NCBI GenBank assembly: GCA_900109485.1
Contig: FOAY01000005.1
Coordinates: forward strand, 186,001-250,000
Direction of reading: 5' to 3'
From: Kosakonia sacchari
GTDB lineage: Bacteria > Pseudomonadota > Gammaproteobacteria > Enterobacterales > Enterobacteriaceae
Length of the DNA stretch: 64,000 bases
The translations under genes and the position numbers were made by a program. Every line of letters begins with the position of its first letter. Position 1 is the first letter of the stretch. The notes beneath the pieces were generated by a model. The model made no database searches and was not told the origin of the DNA. It saw only the letters and a program-made list of their open reading frames with translations. Shown piece after piece: positions 8,311 to 15,960 of this stretch.

Positions 8311-9162
8311 ATGTCGTACCGAACCCTGCCGTTGAATGCTATTGACGCCTTTCTGGTCACCGCCCGCCATCTCAATTTGACGCACGCCGCACGTGAATTA
8401 TGCCTGACGCAGGGCGCGGTCAGCCGCAAAATCGCCGCGCTGGAAAGCTGGTTTGGCTTTCCGTTGTTTGAGCGCCACGCGCGCGGGCTGCACTTATCCC
8501 CGCAGGGCAGCGCCCTGCTGCCGGAACTGCGCAGCGCCTTTGAGCACCTGTTGATGGTTGCCGACCAGGCCCGCGCGCAGCAAACGGTGGTGCGGCTGAA
8601 AGCGCCGACCTGCGCCATGCGCTGGCTGGTGCCGAAGCTGTTGCACATTGAGCAGCGCTACCCGGAGTTGCAGATTTCGCTCACCACCACCACCGATCAC
8701 ACCATCAATTTCAAAACAGAACCTTATGACGCAGCGATTGTGTTCGGCACGCAGTTAAGCGCCGGGGATTTGCTGTTTGAAGAGGCGCTGACGCCGGTAC
8801 TGAACAATGCGCTGGCCGCAAGAATGCCGCTGGAGAAAGCGACGCTGCTGCATCCGACGCGGGATAAAACCGACTGGTCCCTGTGGCTGGCGAAGCAGCA
8901 GGATTTCCAGCCGGCCATGAGGAAAAATCAACACTTCGACACCATGGATCTGGCGATTACCGCCGCCATCCAGGGGCTGGGGATGGCCATTGCCGACGAG
9001 ACAGTTGTGGCTGAGGATATCCGCGCCGGGCGGCTACAGCGGCCGTTTGCGCTGAGTATCAAGACCGGTGCCAGCTACCGGCTGGTCCTGCGCCAGTCGG
9101 GCAGTAAAGCCGACGGGCTGGCGGCGTTTCGTGAGGGCTTGCTGGCGGTTAATCCAGCTTAA
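8311..9162 (+). CDS. LysR-type regulator (GcvA/AmpR-like), divergent from aminotransferase
   Basis: This 283-residue LysR family protein begins SYRTLPLNAIDAFLVTARHL, the N-terminal style of the GcvA/AmpR/DsdC subgroup. The helix-turn-helix is near residues 22-42 (THAARELCLTQGAVSRKIAAL), and the effector-binding domain runs from about 90 (RLKAPTCAMRWLVPKL) to the end. It lies 111 bp from the start of the aminotransferase gene on the opposite strand, so it most likely regulates the aminotransferase/solute-binding protein operon. Its last 14 bases overlap the 3' end of the carboxylesterase gene on the other strand. Confidence 0.88.
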   Translation: MSYRTLPLNAIDAFLVTARHLNLTHAARELCLTQGAVSRKIAALESWFGFPLFERHARGLHLSPQGSALLPELRSAFEHLLMVADQARAQQTVVRLKAPTCAMRWLVPKLLHIEQRYPELQISLTTTTDHTINFKTEPYDAAIVFGTQLSAGDLLFEEALTPVLNNALAARMPLEKATLLHPTRDKTDWSLWLAKQQDFQPAMRKNQHFDTMDLAITAAIQGLGMAIADETVVAEDIRAGRLQRPFALSIKTGASYRLVLRQSGSKADGLAAFREGLLAVNPA

Positions 9163-10657
9163 CGTGGTGGCGCATCACCCGCCGGAAGAAGCTCAGACGC
9201 GCGCGCATAAAGCGATTAACCAGGCGAAATCCTGCATGTTTATTCAGTCCGATGCGCAGCAGTCTGTCGCGCCCGCGCACGCAGGCCAGCCAGTTCACCG
9301 GGCCGGAAAGCGATTCACAATGACGGCTGGCATGATGGGCAAACTGCACCCAGTAATCGGCAAGATGCGCGGCAAACGCCAGATCGCGCGGGTTAACGTA
9401 GCTGCGCGATGGCTCCGAAAGCATAAGATTGTCGAATACGTACGGCACTTCGTTACCGTGCCACGCGCCGTTGATGTAAGTGTCATGCGCGGCTTCCGCC
9501 ACATAATCAAACCAGTAGCGCCAGCACGGTTGCCGCACCCGTTGCTGCGCCTGCATCACCACCAGCCCGAGCGTGGTAAATGCCATATCGCGACACACCT
9601 GGCGGCCCAGCTCGGCATCGCCCTTCACGCCCGGATAAAGCAATTTAATCAGCCCTAACCCGAGGCGCTGCTCGCGGCGAATTTTCTCGATCTGTCCGGC
9701 GAGATCGACGCCAAACTCCGCCATCACGCTGGCTTCATCGCTGTTCGAGCCAATCATCACCGGCATTGGGTGCTGCCTTGCGGCAAAAAACACATCCAGC
9801 GTCGGTTCCGGCAGTACCTCGTCGCCGACAATCGGCGCGGGGGCAATTTTCAGCGGCGCAACCAGCGGCCAGAACGCATCGGCCGGGATCGCCCGCAATT
9901 GCTCTGCACTGGCGTTTGTCAGGCCAAAATGCGCAGCAACCGCTTCACCTTTTGCCAGTGCCGCTTCCCGCGGCGTATCCGGCAAGGTATAGCTGCTCTG
10001 AATAATACCTTTATGAAACAGCCCTTTTGCCAGTGGAGAAGCCATTAGCGCCATCACGCTACGCGCCCCGGCAGATTCGCCAAACAGCGTAACGTTTTCC
10101 GCATCGCCGCCAAACGCGGCAATGTTCTCCTGCACCCAGCGTAAGGCGGCGATTTGATCGAGCAAACCGAAGTTATACACGCGCCCGCCCTCTTCGGCTT
10201 CCAGCGCCGGATGGGCGAAAAAGCCGAGATGGCCGAGCCGGTAATTGAGCGTCACCAGCACCACGCCGCGCGCGGCCAGCGCTTTGCCGTCATACGGCGG
10301 CAGCCCGCCGGAACCGATGGTAAACCCGCCGCCGTGCAGCCAGACCATCACCGGCAGCGGTTTTTCGCGTTCGGCGGGCGACCAGACATTAAGGTAGAGG
10401 CAATCTTCAGAGAATTGACCCGGATCGCCACCACCAATCTGCTGGCAAGACTCGCTGTTTTGCCAGCAGGCGGCAGAAAAACGGTCGGCGATGCGAACCC
10501 CTTGCCAGGGTTCCACCGGCTGCGGCGCGCGCCAGCGCAGCGGGCCAACGGGCGGCGCGGCAAACGGAATACCGCGCCAGACATCAAAGGCCGCTTCGCG
10601 ACAGCCCAGCACGCTGCCGTGGCGGGTGTGCGCCAGCGGCGCGGAAGGATTCTCCAT
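9149..10657 (-). CDS. Type B carboxylesterase / para-nitrobenzyl-esterase-like
   Basis: This 502-residue alpha/beta hydrolase belongs to the carboxylesterase type B family. The nucleophile elbow is LFGESAGARS with Ser195. Other family marks are FRGIPFAAPPVG-like WRGIPFAAPPVGPLRW near 27-42, SEDCLYLNVWSP near 83-94, the oxyanion-hole WLHGGGFTIGSG near 106-117, and GSNSDEASVM and WHGNEVPYVF for the acidic and histidine members of the triad. There is no signal peptide, so it is probably cytoplasmic. The gene lies between ydcJ and the LysR gene; its natural ester is unknown. The 14-base 3' overlap with the LysR gene means the two messages are convergent. Confidence 0.9.
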   Translation of the reverse strand: MENPSAPLAHTRHGSVLGCREAAFDVWRGIPFAAPPVGPLRWRAPQPVEPWQGVRIADRFSAACWQNSESCQQIGGGDPGQFSEDCLYLNVWSPAEREKPLPVMVWLHGGGFTIGSGGLPPYDGKALAARGVVLVTLNYRLGHLGFFAHPALEAEEGGRVYNFGLLDQIAALRWVQENIAAFGGDAENVTLFGESAGARSVMALMASPLAKGLFHKGIIQSSYTLPDTPREAALAKGEAVAAHFGLTNASAEQLRAIPADAFWPLVAPLKIAPAPIVGDEVLPEPTLDVFFAARQHPMPVMIGSNSDEASVMAEFGVDLAGQIEKIRREQRLGLGLIKLLYPGVKGDAELGRQVCRDMAFTTLGLVVMQAQQRVRQPCWRYWFDYVAEAAHDTYINGAWHGNEVPYVFDNLMLSEPSRSYVNPRDLAFAAHLADYWVQFAHHASRHCESLSGPVNWLACVRGRDRLLRIGLNKHAGFRLVNRFMRARLSFFRRVMRHHVKLD

Positions 10658-10702
10658 AACAATATCATCCGGAAATAACTGATTTCTGGCAGATTACCTG
10701 TT

Positions 10703-12046
10703 TTACAGCAGACCGCAACGTCGTTTGCTGCGCTCGGATGCCTCCTGATAGAGGGTAAATTCGTCGAGTACCGGGCAACCGAGCGCCGCTTCAAACTGCG
10801 CTTTGCTGGCGTTGCCGTGGCTGCGCGCCTGGGTTTCATTGCCGAGGTTGGACTGGAAAATACCCGCCGCGCTGACCGGCAGAAAATCTTCATAGGTAAT
10901 AGGCTGCGCCACTACCCAGCCACGTTCGATCAGCGGTTGTGGATCGTCGCCGGGACGGATCGCCTGGCGATGCGCTTCGCCGGTCGGCGTCAACCGGTAG
11001 CGGAACCACGCCAGATCCTGCTTGCGCAACAGCATTTCGCTGTCCGGGAAGGCTTTAAAGACATCCTGTAAATGCAACTGGTGCGTGAGATTGTCTTTGC
11101 CGGTGCCCGCCTCTGCCAATAACTGATCGTACAGCGCCCGCCCTTTTGGCGTCAGCGCCACGCCGCGCTGCTCGATTTCACCGAAGCGCGCGGTATGCGT
11201 TCCCTGATGTTCACCGTTGAACAGCACCGGTTCATCCAGCGCTTTGAAGCTGGTCTGACGCAGTAAAATCGGCACATCACGGCGCGGCGGCCCTTCGATA
11301 AGGATCTTCGGCTCGATACCGTATTTCGGCATCAGCGCCTGCACACGATCGATATCCAGCGTGCGCGGCGTTAAGTGGTTGATATGGCAGCCAGGGAAAC
11401 AGACCACATCGGCAATCAGCCGGTGCTCGTTGTGCAGCGCCTGGTACGTTTGCTCATCGACCGTGGCATGACGATGCCAGCGGAATGTCTCCAGCGCCTC
11501 CTGCACAAAAGCGTCGGCCTGCGGCGCGGTAAAACCGCCGTTCAGTTCATGCAGTTCAATCAACTGGCGGCAAGCTGGCGTAAAAATATCGCGCTTCGCG
11601 AGGATCGCCGCCGCTTTGTTGCGCAACGACTCGTTCTCGATCAACTCCAGCCGCAGCAGCGAGGTAAAAATGCGAAACGGATTGCGCGCCAGCGCGGCGT
11701 CATCCACCGGACGAAACGCGGTAGAGTGTACCGGTACACCCGCCTGCGACAGGTCGTAATAGCTCACCGGGTACATTCCCATAACGGCAAACATCCGCCG
11801 CAGCCAGGATAACTCTTCCGCAGTGCCCACCCGAATCGCGCCGTGGCGCTCAACATTAAGCCGCGCCAGCTCATCCGCATTGACCAGTTGTTCATGCAAC
11901 CGGGGATTGTGTTCCAGAACGGCAAGGTTCACATCAGCAACCAGTTCCAGCAGCGTGCCGTATTGCGGAACTTCCTGCTGGTACATTGCCGACATGGCTT
12001 GTGAAAATTGTTCGCGTATCTCATCGGCCGTGATGTTGTAACCCAT
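10703..12046 (-). CDS. ydcJ: YdcJ, 2-oxoadipate dioxygenase/decarboxylase family (HglS-like)
   Basis: This 447-residue protein is equal in length to E. coli YdcJ and nearly identical in the N-terminal stretch ITADEIREQFSQAMSAMY. The family is related to the iron-dependent 2-oxoadipate dioxygenase/decarboxylase HglS, which turns 2-oxoadipate into D-2-hydroxyglutarate. Metal-ligand candidates are in FPGCHINHLTPRTLDID (histidines) and GTHTARFGEIEQRG (histidine and glutamate). The start at 12046 follows AGGAAGGA; an upstream reading to 12166 has no support. It is divergent from the regulator gene ydcI, as in E. coli. The enzymatic role in this organism is inferred from the family. Confidence 0.93.
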   Translation of the reverse strand: MGYNITADEIREQFSQAMSAMYQQEVPQYGTLLELVADVNLAVLEHNPRLHEQLVNADELARLNVERHGAIRVGTAEELSWLRRMFAVMGMYPVSYYDLSQAGVPVHSTAFRPVDDAALARNPFRIFTSLLRLELIENESLRNKAAAILAKRDIFTPACRQLIELHELNGGFTAPQADAFVQEALETFRWHRHATVDEQTYQALHNEHRLIADVVCFPGCHINHLTPRTLDIDRVQALMPKYGIEPKILIEGPPRRDVPILLRQTSFKALDEPVLFNGEHQGTHTARFGEIEQRGVALTPKGRALYDQLLAEAGTGKDNLTHQLHLQDVFKAFPDSEMLLRKQDLAWFRYRLTPTGEAHRQAIRPGDDPQPLIERGWVVAQPITYEDFLPVSAAGIFQSNLGNETQARSHGNASKAQFEAALGCPVLDEFTLYQEASERSKRRCGLL

Positions 12047-12343
12047 TTCATTTTCCTTCCTGTGTGCTCTCTTCTGGAGTGTAGGAAGCACATTCACACG
12101 CGTGATGGGAAATTTACAAAGTGTGATCGTGGCAGGAAACGGACGCCGCTGAAGCGCAAAAAACATAACGAAAAATTATGGAAATCGCCGGAGAAACCCA
12201 TACAAAGTTGCAGGTTTCGTCACACTGCACGGAAAATTTGTTTGTAACTCAAATAGATTAGATGTTAAGAATACTTTGCAATCAAGTTATCAAAATAAAC
12301 AACTTTTCTTGTCACCGAATCCGCATAGTTTTTACATCATCTT
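12047..12343. promoter_or_regulatory. Divergent ydcJ-ydcI intergenic region
   Basis: This 297-bp gap separates the divergent starts of ydcJ and ydcI. It is AT-rich toward ydcI and holds no plausible gene. It must contain both promoters and probably the YdcI operator, but I cannot pick an exact operator by eye. Confidence 0.5.
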
Positions 12344-13267
12344 ATGGAAAAAAATGGTCTCTTTTCACAGCGCATTCGCCTGCGCCATTTACATACCTTC
12401 GTGGCTGTTGCTCAACAAGGAACTCTGGGGAGAGCGGCTGAAACCCTTAATTTAAGCCAGCCAGCGCTGTCGAAAACGCTGAATGAACTGGAACAACTGA
12501 CCGGCAAGCGTCTGTTTGAACGCGGTCGCCTCGGCGCGCAGTTAACGCATGTCGGCGAGCAGTTTCTGACGCATGCGGTGCGGGTGCTGGATGCCGTCAA
12601 TATTGCCGGGCAGTCGCTGGATCATAAAACGGAACAGAAAAGCGATCTGATCCGTATCGGCGCCCTGCCGACTGCCGCGCTGGGGATTTTGCCGGCGGTG
12701 ATTGGCCAGCTGCATAAACAACAGCCGGATCTTAAGATTCAGGTCGCGACCGCCCATAATCCGATGCTGCTGGCCGGGCTGAAGTCCGGCGAGCTCGATC
12801 TGGGCATTGGCCGGATGTCAGATCCGGAGCTGATGAGCGGCCTTAATTACGAACTGCTGTTTCTGGAATCACTGAAACTGGTGGTGCGACCGAATCATCC
12901 GCTGCTGCAAAGTACCATTACATTGAGCCGGGTACTGGAGTGGCCGGTGGTCGTTTTGCCGGAAGGCACCCCTCCGCGTGATAGCGCAGAAGAACTGCTG
13001 TCCAGCCAGGATTGCAAACTGCCCGCAGGCTGTATCGAGACGCTCTCCGCCTCGCTGTCGCGCCAGTTAACCGTCGGCTTTGACTACGTCTGGTTTGTGC
13101 CATCGGGCGCGGTAAAAGATGATTTGCGTCTCGGCTCGCTGGTCGCCCTGCCGATTCCGCCGCTGGGAATCGGCGATCCGGTTGGCATTATCACGCGTGT
13201 TGATACGCCGCTGTCACCTGCTGCGCATACGCTTATCAGCACGATCCGTAAAATCATGCCGGGTTAA
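12344..13267 (+). CDS. ydcI: LysR-type regulator YdcI
   Basis: This 307-residue LysR protein matches E. coli YdcI over its whole length, starting MEKNGLFSQRIRLRHLHTF. The DNA-binding helix-turn-helix is at about 28-48 (GRAAETLNLSQPALSKTLNEL). The effector domain includes IRIGALPTAALGILPAVIG and SGELDLGIGRMSDPELM. YdcI has been linked to acid/pH homeostasis and nutrient control in enterics (literature recollection). It is divergent from ydcJ. The next gene downstream, on the same strand, is a YdeP-like oxidoreductase 139 bp away, an arrangement that differs from E. coli, where trg is the neighbour. Confidence 0.95.
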   Translation: MEKNGLFSQRIRLRHLHTFVAVAQQGTLGRAAETLNLSQPALSKTLNELEQLTGKRLFERGRLGAQLTHVGEQFLTHAVRVLDAVNIAGQSLDHKTEQKSDLIRIGALPTAALGILPAVIGQLHKQQPDLKIQVATAHNPMLLAGLKSGELDLGIGRMSDPELMSGLNYELLFLESLKLVVRPNHPLLQSTITLSRVLEWPVVVLPEGTPPRDSAEELLSSQDCKLPAGCIETLSASLSRQLTVGFDYVWFVPSGAVKDDLRLGSLVALPIPPLGIGDPVGIITRVDTPLSPAAHTLISTIRKIMPG

Positions 13268-13406
13268 CCCCCGGTACTTCATTGTTCTTCTTGTTGCGCA
13301 AATGGTAAACATCTCGTTAATTGTGTGATAAAAAGTGGTTGTTGATTAAGGGTTGTTGTTACACGAAATAGACTAACGCTGTAATAACCCGCATCCGGAA
13401 GAACCA

Positions 13407-15704
13407 ATGAAATTTAAAACAGCGATTAAACCCTACCACGCCGCTGCCGGTGGTCTGGGCTCTCTGGAAGCCACCACTCGCTTCGTCATTGACAGCAAAA
13501 ACGCCCTCAAAAATATGCGCAACCTGTTGCGCATGAACAAAGCACGGGGCTTCGACTGCCCCGGTTGCGCCTGGGGCGATGATAATAAAAGCACCTTCAG
13601 TTTCTGCGAAAACGGCGCGAAAGCGGTCACCTGGGAAGCCACCCGCCGCCAGATTGACGCCACGTTTTTTGCGCAACACAGCGTCAGCGCGCTTAACCGC
13701 CAGAGTGATTACTTTCTTGAATATCAGGGGCGCCTGACCGAACCGCTGCGCTATAACCCGCAAACCGACCACTACGAACCGATCAGCTGGGACGATGCGC
13801 TGGCGATGATCGGCGAACATATTCGGGCGATGGATAACCCCAACCAGCTTGAGCTGTACACCTCCGGGCGCGCCAGTAATGAAGCCTCTTACCTGTATCA
13901 GTTGTTTGGCCGCATGGTCGGTACCAACAACTTCCCGGACTGCTCCAATATGTGCCATGAAGCCAGCGGCGCCGGGCTAAAACGCAGCATTGGCGTCGGT
14001 AAAGGCACTATTCATCTGGTCGATTTTGATAAAGCGGACGCCATTTTTGTCTTCGGGCAAAACCCCGGCACCAACCATCCGCGCATGCTGCACAGCCTGC
14101 GTCACGCTGCCGATCGCGGCGCGCGAATTGTCACCTTTAACACCCTGCGCGAACGCGGCCTTGAGCGTTTTGCCGATCCGCAAAAGCCGCTGGAAGTGGT
14201 CACGCCAAAGGCGGGAACCATCAGCTCTTCCTACTATCAGCCGAATCTCGGCGGTGATATGGCAGCGGTACGCGGGATCGCCAAAGCGTTGCTGGAAACC
14301 CAGCGTCAGCGCCTTGCTAACGGCGAAAGCAGCATCTTCGCGGATGACTTTATTGCTGAGCACACCCACGGCATTGAGGCGTGGTTTGCGCAAATCGATG
14401 CCACCGACTGGCAAACCATTGAGCAGCAATCCGGCCTCAGCCAGCAGCAGTTGCGTGATGCGGCTGCGGTCTGGCAGACCGCAGAACGGGTGATCTGCAC
14501 CTGGGCGATGGGCATTACTCAGCACAAACATTCGCTGGATACGGTGCGGGAAATGACCAACCTGCAACTGCTCGGCGGCCATCTGGGTAAACCGGGAGCC
14601 GGGCTGTGTCCGGTGCGCGGCCACAGCAATGTGCAGGGCAACCGCACGATGGGGATCGATGAAAAACCGCCGCAGGCACTGCTCGACAGCCTTGCCCGCC
14701 ACTTCCATTTCGAACCGCCGCGCGAGCACGGTCACCATACGGTTGAAGCCATTCAGGCGATGCTGCGCGATGAAGTGAAAGTGCTGCTGGCGCTGGGCGG
14801 TAACCTTGCCGCTGCCGCGCCGGACACGCCGCTGACCTGCGAAGCGCTGCGCCGCTGCGGGCTAACGGTCTATATCAGTACCAAACTCAACCGCAGCCAT
14901 TTAATGCCGGGCAAACAGTCGCTTATTCTGCCGACGCTCGGCCGCACCGAAGAGGATATGCAGGCTTCAGGCCGCCAGTTTGTCACCGTCGAAGACTCCT
15001 TCAGCATGGTGCATGCCTCCGAAGGGATCGGCAAACCGCTGGCGGCAACGCAGCGCTCGGAAACGGCGATTGTCGCCGGGGTTGCCCATGCGACGTTAGG
15101 CACAGCGCAACTCGACTGGCTGGCGCTGGCCGCCGATTACAACCTGATTCGCGACTATATCGCCGCCACGATCCCCGGCTTTCAGAACTTCAACGCCCGT
15201 TGCGATGAACCCGGCGGTTTCTGGCTGGGTAATGCAGCGGCGGAGCTGCGTTTCAATACGCCATCCGCTAAAGCAGAATTCAGCGCTGCGGCGCTGCCTG
15301 ATGCGGTCTGCCCGGAAATTGCCTCACCGTTTGTGTTGCAGACGTTACGCTCGCACGATCAGTACAACACCACGATTTATGGCCTCGATGATCGTTACCG
15401 TGGGGTTTATGGTCAGCGCGATGTGTTGTTTATGCACCCGGCCGATATTGCTGCGCTCGGCCTGAGCGATGGCGATCGCGTGGATATTGAAACCCAGGCC
15501 ACTGATGGCGTGGTTCGCCGCGTGGAGGATTTCCGCCTCGTCGCCTACGATATCCCGCGCGGCAACCTCGCGGCTTATTACCCGGAGACGAACCCACTGG
15601 TTCCTTTGACCCGCTTTGGCGACGGCACAGGGACGCCAACCTCAAAATCGATCCCCGTTAGCGTCACTCCAGCGAAAACGCGCGCAACCCTGCGTATTGC
15701 CTGA
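13407..15704 (+). CDS. FdhF/YdeP-family molybdopterin oxidoreductase
   Basis: This 765-residue protein belongs to the molybdopterin oxidoreductase superfamily, YdeP branch. It has the short N-terminal GFDCPGCAWGDD motif (near residues 48-59) in place of a standard four-cysteine iron-sulfur motif. It also has LELYTSGRASNEASYLYQLF, NNFPDCSNMCHEASG, GQNPGTNHPRML, GAGLCPVRGHSNVQGNRTMG and the C-terminal YNTTIYGLDDRYRGVYGQRD. E. coli YdeP is tied to acid resistance, but its reaction is unknown. There is no Tat signal, so it is cytoplasmic. The gene follows ydcI and ends in its own terminator at 15711; a YdcI link is possible but unproven. Confidence 0.92.
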   Translation: MKFKTAIKPYHAAAGGLGSLEATTRFVIDSKNALKNMRNLLRMNKARGFDCPGCAWGDDNKSTFSFCENGAKAVTWEATRRQIDATFFAQHSVSALNRQSDYFLEYQGRLTEPLRYNPQTDHYEPISWDDALAMIGEHIRAMDNPNQLELYTSGRASNEASYLYQLFGRMVGTNNFPDCSNMCHEASGAGLKRSIGVGKGTIHLVDFDKADAIFVFGQNPGTNHPRMLHSLRHAADRGARIVTFNTLRERGLERFADPQKPLEVVTPKAGTISSSYYQPNLGGDMAAVRGIAKALLETQRQRLANGESSIFADDFIAEHTHGIEAWFAQIDATDWQTIEQQSGLSQQQLRDAAAVWQTAERVICTWAMGITQHKHSLDTVREMTNLQLLGGHLGKPGAGLCPVRGHSNVQGNRTMGIDEKPPQALLDSLARHFHFEPPREHGHHTVEAIQAMLRDEVKVLLALGGNLAAAAPDTPLTCEALRRCGLTVYISTKLNRSHLMPGKQSLILPTLGRTEEDMQASGRQFVTVEDSFSMVHASEGIGKPLAATQRSETAIVAGVAHATLGTAQLDWLALAADYNLIRDYIAATIPGFQNFNARCDEPGGFWLGNAAAELRFNTPSAKAEFSAAALPDAVCPEIASPFVLQTLRSHDQYNTTIYGLDDRYRGVYGQRDVLFMHPADIAALGLSDGDRVDIETQATDGVVRRVEDFRLVAYDIPRGNLAAYYPETNPLVPLTRFGDGTGTPTSKSIPVSVTPAKTRATLRIA

Positions 15705-15710
15705 CTTTTT

Positions 15711-15733
15711 AGCCCGCGTCCTGCGGGCTTTTT
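15711..15733 (+). terminator. Rho-independent terminator after the YdeP-like gene
   Basis: AGCCCGC and GCGGGCT form a stem around GTCCT, followed by a T-run, seven bases after the stop codon of the molybdopterin oxidoreductase gene. Confidence 0.9.
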
Positions 15734-15960
15734 ACTCATTACCCGCCCCGATTTTTAACAACTTCGAATAATAATTTAACAGAATCATCATACTTTCGAT
15801 TCACCATATGGTTCATTTATGTTTACAATGAGGCTTCGTTTTATGACAAAGAAAGTGATTCAACCTTCATTCATAACTAAACCCCTATAAAAAATTATCC
15901 ATTTGGTTCGGACGGTTGCCGTTTGCCGTTCCGTATAAGGATGGGTTTCGGGAGATAAAC

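Noticed and set aside
13977..14738. 253-codon minus-strand frame inside the YdeP-like gene
   Set aside because: Mirror of codon bias in a GC-rich gene; the opposite strand encodes a clear molybdopterin oxidoreductase.
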